11,272 nt of DNA, taken from the NCBI GenBank assembly GCA_030646595.1, contig JAUSKS010000198.1, positions 1 through 11,272 of the forward strand, read 5' to 3'. The notes under the pieces were generated by a model, which searched no databases, was not told the DNA's origin, and saw only the letters and a program-made list of their open reading frames with translations. The stretch is from Gallionellaceae bacterium. Lineage in GTDB: Bacteria; Pseudomonadota; Gammaproteobacteria; Burkholderiales; Gallionellaceae. The translations under genes and the position numbers were made by a program. How positions within the stretch are numbered: position 1 is the stretch's first letter; each line of letters starts with the position of its first letter. Positions 6,363-11,272 of the stretch are shown piece after piece.

Positions 6363-6791
6363 TCAGGCTGGCAGTGCCTCCGGCTGTGTCCTTGCTTCAT
6401 CTATCAGCGTCTCTGCTTCCCTGATTCGATCAATCGTGTTTTTCATCACAAAGTAAAAACCTGTTACCTGCTCCGATTGCAAAGTAATCGTGCCATCGCT
6501 CGGGCCGTTCAGACTGATGGATTGGACAAACAATGCCATAGCAGACGCCTCACGCAGTTTGTCATTCGCGTCAAACAGACACCTGGCGCTGTCCGACAAG
6601 GGTGCGGGATATTTATCTTTTACTGGTGGAATGTCTGGCAATGATTCTGTCAGCGGCACCACGATCTGGTTGAATATCCGCTGTTTCGATTTGTCGTCCT
6701 GTGCGTTTGCCATCAGTGTTGCCAGCCTGGCTTGAATGTCAGCCAGTTCAGCCCGCTGTTCCGGTCCTGCTGTTAAAATGTTCTCAACCAT
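6363..6791 (-). CDS. hypothetical element protein
   Basis: I do not recognise this protein of 142 residues. The ATG at 6791 is chosen over an upstream one at 6818 because a strong AAGGAG ribosome binding site sits 8 nt before it. The protein is acidic and predicted helical: an N-terminal helix (AELADIQARLATLMANAQD) and a C-terminal helix (IDRIREAETLIDEARTQ), with a proline-rich connector (LPDIPPVKDKYPAPL). There is no signal peptide or membrane segment. It sits 32 bp downstream of the integrase gene and about 86 bp before the mqsRA promoter region, so it is likely cotranscribed with the integrase. Role unknown; a small regulatory or structural accessory protein is possible. Confidence 0.7.
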   Translation of the reverse strand: MVENILTAGPEQRAELADIQARLATLMANAQDDKSKQRIFNQIVVPLTESLPDIPPVKDKYPAPLSDSARCLFDANDKLREASAMALFVQSISLNGPSDGTITLQSEQVTGFYFVMKNTIDRIREAETLIDEARTQPEALPA

Positions 6792-6823
6792 GATGTAACT
6801 CCTTTTAGTGTGCTGCATTGTGG

Positions 6824-7906
6824 TTAGGGGCGCTTGGTGGCTCTAACACCATGCGCCCCGCTTTTCCTTCCGGCACTGCCGGTCGCCCCAGTGATTTTCA
6901 ATACCACTCGCTCCACCGTCTTAGCGGCGGCAATGCGCTCTTCGGTCATTTCGGCGTGAGCGTAAATGCGCAGCATTCCTTCAAGCGCATGGTTCAAGCA
7001 CTTTTCAACGATGTGCGGGAATATGCCGTTTTCCATTGCCAGAGTGGCGAAGGTGCGGCGCAGATCGTGCGGCGTCCAGCCGACTTTGCGCCGCTTCACC
7101 CATGATTGAACGGCGGTGTTTGATACTTCAAATGGTGCGGCAAGTTGAGCCTTCGCGGTCGGTGTCAGATACACCCAATGCGGCTTGCCGTTCTTGGTTT
7201 TATCCATACGCCAAAAATCGCCGTCAGCGCGCCCGGTTTGTCCTTCCGATATACGGAGTCCAGTCAGCAGCAGGAAACGCAGCAGCGCTGCGTTGTTGCC
7301 CTCCCATGCCCATAATTGTTTGATCTCATCATGCGTCAGTACGCGGGTGATCGGTTCGTATTTGTAGCCGGTGACACGCGCGCCGATTACGGTGGCGGGA
7401 TTGTCATCGCGCCAGCCCAATTCAATTGCCAGGGAGAACATCGCCTTGAGGTGTGATCGCAGGCTGTCCGCGCTGCGTGGTGTGGCCCTGCTCTCAGCTA
7501 CCAATTCGGCCAAGCGCGTTGTTTTTACTTCGGACACTCTGACGGTGCCCATCGCCACGCGGATGCGTTCCTCGTAGGTGGCAAACTGCTTTGGCCGGGC
7601 ATGGCCACTGATAACCGCTTCGTGGTATTGTGTTAGCAGGTCGTTGACGGTGGCATCAGACGGCGTTTTTGCGGTGGCGGCTATGAATTTTGCTCCCTTG
7701 AGGGAAAGGGTAGGCCAGTCGCCCAAGGTGATGATCTTGGTTTTGCCTGCTTGCTTGCGGCGCACGATGAAGGTCTTGCGGCCAGTAGTGCGAACACGCA
7801 GCCAAAGCCCATCGCCACACCCCACCATGAAGTCGGTGTCGCGTTGTCTTAACGCTTTGATATCGGTGTCGCGTTGTCTTAACGCTTTGATATTTGTCTC
7901 GTCCAT
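6824..7906 (-). CDS. int: P4-type tyrosine recombinase (integrase)
   Basis: This 360-residue enzyme would catalyse site-specific integration and excision of the element. All catalytic positions are visible: Arg218 (LLTGLRISE), a lysine in the beta-hairpin region (KNGKPHW, 238-244), His280 and Arg283 (PHDLRRTFATLA), His306 (LNHALEG) and the nucleophile Tyr315 (RIYAHAE). The N-terminus (IKALRQRDTD, then GDGLWLRV) is the short domain of P4-like integrases. It contains an exact duplication of 10 residues, IKALRQRDTD twice (6-25), caused by a 30-bp tandem repeat. No good ribosome binding site precedes the ATG at 7906. The gene reads away from the chromosome junction, the usual position beside an attachment site. 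It is shorter than the usual 400 or so residues but appears complete. Confidence 0.93.
   Translation of the reverse strand: MDETNIKALRQRDTDIKALRQRDTDFMVGCGDGLWLRVRTTGRKTFIVRRKQAGKTKIITLGDWPTLSLKGAKFIAATAKTPSDATVNDLLTQYHEAVISGHARPKQFATYEERIRVAMGTVRVSEVKTTRLAELVAESRATPRSADSLRSHLKAMFSLAIELGWRDDNPATVIGARVTGYKYEPITRVLTHDEIKQLWAWEGNNAALLRFLLLTGLRISEGQTGRADGDFWRMDKTKNGKPHWVYLTPTAKAQLAAPFEVSNTAVQSWVKRRKVGWTPHDLRRTFATLAMENGIFPHIVEKCLNHALEGMLRIYAHAEMTEERIAAAKTVERVVLKITGATGSAGRKSGAHGVRATKRP
7833..7892. repeat. perfect 30-bp tandem duplication inside int
   Basis: Two exact 30-bp copies, 7833-7862 and 7863-7892, lie at the 5' end of the integrase gene. They keep the frame and double the peptide IKALRQRDTD. 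P4-type integrases normally have one such segment, so this is probably a recent slippage or recombination event. Confidence 0.95.
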
Positions 7907-7970
7907 GGATACACTGGATACGTTTTTGGATACACTTTGGAGTATAAATCAAAAGTTTGTAAAAGTGTAT
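7906..7970. other. candidate integrase arm-site/attachment region
   Basis: The sequence TGGATACACT occurs as direct repeats at 7906-7915 and 7927-7936 (21-bp period). ATACACTTT at 7930-7938 returns inverted at 7962-7970. Clusters of such short repeats beside an integrase gene are typical arm-type integrase sites, and the same sites could repress int. The region up to 8017 is AT-rich and contains no tRNA. The crossover core cannot be located because the other end of the element is outside the window. Confidence 0.4.
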
Positions 7971-8017
7971 AAAAGTTTTCAGTGATAATAAATCAATGAG
8001 ATAGGATAGGTGAGCTA

Positions 8018-8503
8018 GTGGTAAAAGTGCTATTCGTTTGTATGGGTAATATTTGTCGTTCACCGGCTGCCGAGGCAGTGTTCCGGGCCTTGGTAGAGAA
8101 AAGCGGGCTGGCACAGCATATTGTTATTGATTCCGCTGGTACGCATGATTATCACGTAGGCCAGCCGCCGGATGAACGCATGCAACATGCTGCACTGCAA
8201 CGTGGCTACGACATGAGCATGTTACGCGGGCGGCAAGTAGAGGTGCAGGATTTTAGCCGCTTTGATTATGTATTGGCCATGGATATGGCTAATCTGGGCA
8301 TCTTGCATCGGCTATGTCCGCAGCCGCAACGTGCTTGCCTGGGATTATTTATGGAATATGCCCAGCAACATCAGCAACGTGAAGTACCCGACCCTTATTA
8401 TGGCGGAGTGGAAGGTTTCGAACGGGTATTGGATATGGTTGAAGATGCTGCACAAGGCTTGCTTAACCACCTGCAGAAAGAGTCCGGGCAGACTGGTTCA
8501 TAG
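8018..8503 (+). CDS. low-molecular-weight protein tyrosine phosphatase
   Basis: This cytoplasmic enzyme removes phosphate from protein tyrosines and, in many proteobacteria, works opposite a bacterial tyrosine kinase in polysaccharide export. The P-loop is at the N-terminus, VCMGNICRSP, with nucleophile Cys8 and Arg14 in the C-x5-R pattern. The general acid is Asp125 in the conserved VPDPYYGG. At 161 residues the length is normal for the family. The GTG at 8018 has AGGTG 5 nt upstream and directly yields the expected VKVLFVCMGN start. It is the first chromosomal gene right of the mobile element and is oriented away from it. No kinase or exopolysaccharide gene is in view, so the partner is unknown. 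Confidence 0.95.
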   Translation: MVKVLFVCMGNICRSPAAEAVFRALVEKSGLAQHIVIDSAGTHDYHVGQPPDERMQHAALQRGYDMSMLRGRQVEVQDFSRFDYVLAMDMANLGILHRLCPQPQRACLGLFMEYAQQHQQREVPDPYYGGVEGFERVLDMVEDAAQGLLNHLQKESGQTGS

Positions 8504-8509
8504 TATAGT

Positions 8510-8652
8510 AGGGCATCTCTAAAAATTCAAAGTTCTAAGCAAGGCAAGGCGCGAGCAAAAAATTGCGACGCCGCATATTGATGATATGTAAGGAGTAATT
8601 TTTTGTGAGCAACGCAGTATTGCGACGAAATTTGGATTTTTAGAGATGCCCT
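8510..8652. mobile_element. MITE-like element with 17-bp terminal inverted repeats
   Basis: A 143-bp noncoding segment begins AGGGCATCTCTAAAAAT and ends with its exact complement (8636-8652). A CAAA match continues just inside the arms, and there are partially complementary interior stretches such as the AAAAAATT blocks. The size, perfect ends and lack of coding potential fit a miniature inverted-repeat transposable element moved by an IS transposase elsewhere. I could not find an exact target-site duplication. It lies 7 bp after the phosphatase stop and before the PUA-like frame, and its transcript could fold into a long hairpin. Confidence 0.7.
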
Positions 8653-8677
8653 GTATGCTACCGCACAGAGTACCCAG

Positions 8678-9119
8678 ATGAGGCAGGTTAAACTTTATTA
8701 TATTGAATCTGGTATAGCTAAGGATGACTACCTTTTTTGGGATAGAGGCTGCGCAGGAGGAAAAATTTCTGGAGCATGGCAGGGTTGTGCTGGATAAAAC
8801 CAGGCACAGCGAGGTTCTTAATACCTTTCGTAGCATAAGAACAGAAGATATAGTTTTCATCAAGAATTTTACCCCGCACACTGGGCTTAAAGTGAAGGCT
8901 ATAGGCCTGAGCTTATCCAGCTTTGCTAGAGAAAATAGTACGGAAATTTCTTTTCCGGTTGAGTGGGTCTGGACGGGCGAAACATTGATTGGACAAGTGG
9001 ACGAAGAATTGGCCTCATGCAGCAATGCCTTTTACGAGGAGCATAATATATTGGCGCAAAGAAAAATCATGGATTTGCTGCCTGACCAGTCTGCGCAACC
9101 TATTCCGCGTCTTCCCTGA
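8678..9119 (+). pseudogene. possible frameshifted small PUA-like protein gene
   Basis: The frame opened by ATG 8724 encodes 131 residues. The segment FRSIRTEDIVFIKNFTPHTG followed by LKVKAIGLSLS and VEWVWTGE has the pattern of PUA/EVE-like modules attached to McrB-type and related proteins. ATG 8724 has AAGG immediately adjacent and an in-frame stop just upstream. A different frame starting at ATG 8678 (MRQVKLYYIESGIAKDDYLF) runs into the same region and meets a run of six T (8733-8738). Losing one T would fuse the two into a protein of about 146 residues. So this is either a short real gene from 8724 or a gene with a frameshift, phase-variable tract or sequencing error. Its 3' end overlaps the open frame upstream of tamA. 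The PUA-like call is weak. Confidence 0.4.
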
Positions 9120-10893
9120 ATCGATCCGTTCTCTGCTATTGCGGCAAGCCGCCATAGTTTGCACTGTTTTATGCTTGTGTTTCTCCGTACCAGCCTTTTC
9201 CGCTACCGAGTCCATTGAAGTTGTCGTGCAAGGATTAACTGGCCCGGCGCTGGCCAATGTGCAAGAAGCACTGACCTTGCCTTATGGTTTAGTACGCGAT
9301 GGAAAAGTGGACCGGTTATGGCTGGAACGCTATATCCACCAGACTGACAAAGTGGTACAGGCTGCGCTGGAGCCTTTTGGCTTTTATCATGCCACCGTCA
9401 TGGTTGCGTTGGAGCTGCAAGCCGATGGCAAATACCATTTGGGCATAAATGTCGAGCCAGGCGAACCCGTTCGTATCGCCAACATAACAGTCACAGCGCA
9501 AGGCCCCGGTAGTGAACAACCCCTATTGAAAAAATTGCTGACAGATTTCCCATTGCGCATGGGGAATGTGCTGGTACAACAAAGCTATGAAGCCGCCAAA
9601 GAAGCGATCAAGGCGCAAGCACAAGAATTAGGCTATCTGGACGCTGAATTTTATGTACATGAAATTCATGTCGATAAAACTGCTGGCGCTGCCCGCATTA
9701 CTTTGATGCTGGAGACAGGCGAGCAGTATTTTTTTGCTGATGTGCATATAGAAGGGGCTCCTCAGTATCCGGCAGATTTTTTGTGGCGGCATGTGACATT
9801 CAAGCCAGGGGAAATTTTCTCTTATGCCAAGCTGGGCGAAACCCAGCGTAACTTTAATAACGCCGACCGTTTTAAAGAAGTAGTCATCACGCCACAGAAA
9901 AAAGACGCGATCGCCTTTAAGGTGCCGGTGTTGATACAGCTGCAAGCTGCGCCGCGTCAAAGCTTGCGTCCCGGGATAGGCTATGGCTCCGATACCGGTG
10001 CCCGTTTTACTACCCGTTATCGCGACCTGAATATGTTGCATAAAGGTCATGAACTGTTTGCCAACTTGTATCTTTCACAACGCTTGCAAGGTTTGGCCAC
10101 GGGATATGTGGTGCCGAGTTCCAGCGATGTCAGAAGCTCTACTGTTATTCAGCTCAATCTTCAGAAAGAAGAAGTGAGTTCCTATACCAGCCGCTTGAGC
10201 GCGCTGGAGCTGGATCGCAACCACAGTTTGGGTACGGGAAAATTGGGGACTGCCTACATTAAACTGCAACGCGAATCCTTTGTAATTGGTCAGCAACGAT
10301 CCCATTCCCGGCTGGTATTGCCGGGCCTGCGCTATATCCAGGATAGTTTCAACAGCCATACCCGGCCCAGCCAAGGTTATCACTATGCTTTTGATCTACG
10401 TGGCACACATCAGTCACTGGGATCGGACACAGCTTTGCTCCAGCTTATTACCGAAGGCAGTTATCTATTTCCCCTGCCTTGGCGGCTATCCTTTTATACC
10501 CGCGCCAAAGCCGGGATAACTTTGTTGAATGACCCCTTAACTGACCTGCCCCCTTCGCTACGCTTTTTTGCCGGCGGAGATCAAAGTGTGCGCGGCTATT
10601 CTTATAAATCGCTAGGCCCGCGCGATGCCAGCGGCCAGGTGGTGGGTGGGAAACATTTGCTTACCAGCAGTGTGGAAATGGAGCGCGCGCTATACCAGGA
10701 TTGGGGCGTTTCCATTTTTTATGACATAGGTAATGCTTTTGATACTTACACCGGTACTACGATGGCGCAGGGAGCGGGTATAGGTGTGCATTACTACACG
10801 CCGGTGGGTGCGCTCAACTTTTCATTGGCCCGCCAAATTGGCGTAGTTAATCCGGGCTACCATCTGCATTTCACAGTTGGGTTTGAATTTTGA
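9025..10893 (+). CDS. tamA: TamA, Omp85-family outer membrane assembly protein
   Basis: TamA is the outer membrane half of the TamA-TamB module, which helps insert autotransporters and other proteins and has been linked to lipid transport. A signal peptide core (AAIVCTVLCLCFSVPAFSA, cleaved before TESIEV) is followed by three POTRA-like repeats to about position 9960 and a C-terminal 16-strand beta-barrel. The barrel contains the Omp85 loop motif GGDQSVRGY and ends in an aromatic residue (VGFEF). The start is unclear. ATG 9025 gives 622 residues but a very long pre-signal stretch that overlaps the upstream frame. TTG 9139 gives 584 residues, closer to the 577 of E. coli TamA, and a normal 22-residue signal peptide, but neither has a good ribosome binding site. 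The stop overlaps the tamB start. Confidence 0.93.
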   Translation: MPFTRSIIYWRKEKSWICCLTSLRNLFRVFPESIRSLLLRQAAIVCTVLCLCFSVPAFSATESIEVVVQGLTGPALANVQEALTLPYGLVRDGKVDRLWLERYIHQTDKVVQAALEPFGFYHATVMVALELQADGKYHLGINVEPGEPVRIANITVTAQGPGSEQPLLKKLLTDFPLRMGNVLVQQSYEAAKEAIKAQAQELGYLDAEFYVHEIHVDKTAGAARITLMLETGEQYFFADVHIEGAPQYPADFLWRHVTFKPGEIFSYAKLGETQRNFNNADRFKEVVITPQKKDAIAFKVPVLIQLQAAPRQSLRPGIGYGSDTGARFTTRYRDLNMLHKGHELFANLYLSQRLQGLATGYVVPSSSDVRSSTVIQLNLQKEEVSSYTSRLSALELDRNHSLGTGKLGTAYIKLQRESFVIGQQRSHSRLVLPGLRYIQDSFNSHTRPSQGYHYAFDLRGTHQSLGSDTALLQLITEGSYLFPLPWRLSFYTRAKAGITLLNDPLTDLPPSLRFFAGGDQSVRGYSYKSLGPRDASGQVVGGKHLLTSSVEMERALYQDWGVSIFYDIGNAFDTYTGTTMAQGAGIGVHYYTPVGALNFSLARQIGVVNPGYHLHFTVGFEF

Positions 10894-11272
10894 AACGCTT
10901 GGCTGCCATCTTGGCAATCACCGTACTTCTGCTAAGCATGGCAGGCGTGTGGCTGGTAATGAGCACGGCGGGGGCGCGCTGGATCATGGAAAGTGTGTCA
11001 CGCCCAGGCGGTTTGGAAATCGTGGCAAGCAAGATGGAAGGGCGTTTGTTTGACCATCTGCTGCTCAGTAATCTACATATCACCTGGGCCCATACCGAGA
11101 TCGCCATCGAGCGCCTGGAACTGGAGTGGCAGCCACTTAAATTGTGGACGGGCAACGCTGCTTTTAAAAGCATCAAACTGCAAGGATTAAAGATACAGGA
11201 CAATAGCACCCAGCCATTATCCCTGCTGCCATGGCCAAAAGCGTCGGGCATTGCTGCGCTGTTGCATGGACA
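10890..11272 (+). CDS. tamB: TamB, N-terminal part (runs off the window)
   Basis: TamB is the large inner-membrane-anchored partner of TamA that spans the periplasm. Only the first 127 codons are here. They begin with an N-terminal membrane anchor (MKRLAAILAITVLLLSMAGVWLV), then the family's start pattern: an aromatic-containing STAGARWI segment, LEIVASKMEGRLFDHL and LSNLHITWAHTEIAIERLELEW, which match the beta-strand repeat of TamB N-termini. The TTG start at 10890 shares TTGA with the tamA stop, a 4-bp overlap that couples their translation and explains the lack of a separate ribosome binding site. Usual family length is about 1200 residues, so most of the gene lies beyond the right edge. 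Confidence 0.9.
   Translation, partial: MKRLAAILAITVLLLSMAGVWLVMSTAGARWIMESVSRPGGLEIVASKMEGRLFDHLLLSNLHITWAHTEIAIERLELEWQPLKLWTGNAAFKSIKLQGLKIQDNSTQPLSLLPWPKASGIAALLHG

Noticed and set aside
7907..8017. tRNA gene as attachment site
   Set aside because: The stretch is AT-rich with no T-loop motif (GGTTCRA) or cloverleaf pairing.
7656..8114. Minus-strand frame of 152 codons spanning the int start and the junction
   Set aside because: It overlaps both the integrase N-terminus and the phosphatase start, each supported by motifs, and its repeat peptide is just the tandem duplication read out of frame.
8501..8660. Target-site duplication flanking the MITE-like element
   Set aside because: Flanks (TATAGT on the left, GTATGC on the right) do not give an exact duplication at any element boundary I tried.
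8519..9025. Minus-strand frame of 168 codons across the MITE-like element
   Set aside because: Runs through the inverted repeat and opposite the PUA-like frame; cysteine/serine-rich with no recognisable domain.

Overview
The window looks like the right-hand part of an integrated, phage-derived mobile element (about 1-7.95 kb, all genes on the minus strand) joined to ordinary Gram-negative chromosome (about 8.0-11.27 kb, all genes on the plus strand). The chromosomal genes (low-molecular-weight tyrosine phosphatase, then tamA and tamB) indicate a proteobacterium. The moderate GC content and the style of the proteins suggest a betaproteobacterium, perhaps of the Gallionella/Nitrosomonas type, but that is a guess.

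Mobile element, read leftwards from its right end: a P4-type tyrosine integrase (7906-6824); a 142-residue unknown protein; the toxin-antitoxin pair mqsR-mqsA with a recognisable palindromic operator; a 242-residue unknown protein that may be cargo; a small AlpA/excisionase-like HTH protein whose ribosome binding site lies inside a perfect inverted repeat; a translationally coupled unknown protein; a 546-residue P-loop replication ATPase; a noncoding segment with an AT-rich core between 16-bp inverted repeats, a good candidate replication origin; an HTH plus coiled-coil protein that may be a small terminase subunit; an unknown protein; and an HK97-fold major capsid protein that ends at the left edge. 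Integrase, AlpA-like regulator, replication ATPase with adjacent origin-like repeats, and then packaging and capsid genes is the layout expected of a phage satellite of the capsid-forming PICI type rather than a full temperate phage. The left part of the element is outside the window, so this remains an inference.

Junction: the integrase start is followed by about 110 bp of AT-rich sequence with three copies of a GGATACACT-like motif, which may be integrase arm sites. No tRNA is present here. The chromosome resumes at the phosphatase gene. Between the phosphatase and tamA lie a MITE-like element of about 143 bp with 17-bp terminal inverted repeats and a small, possibly frameshifted, PUA-like reading frame. 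TamA and TamB overlap by 4 bp (TTGA) and together form the translocation and assembly module connecting inner and outer membranes. TamB runs off the right edge.
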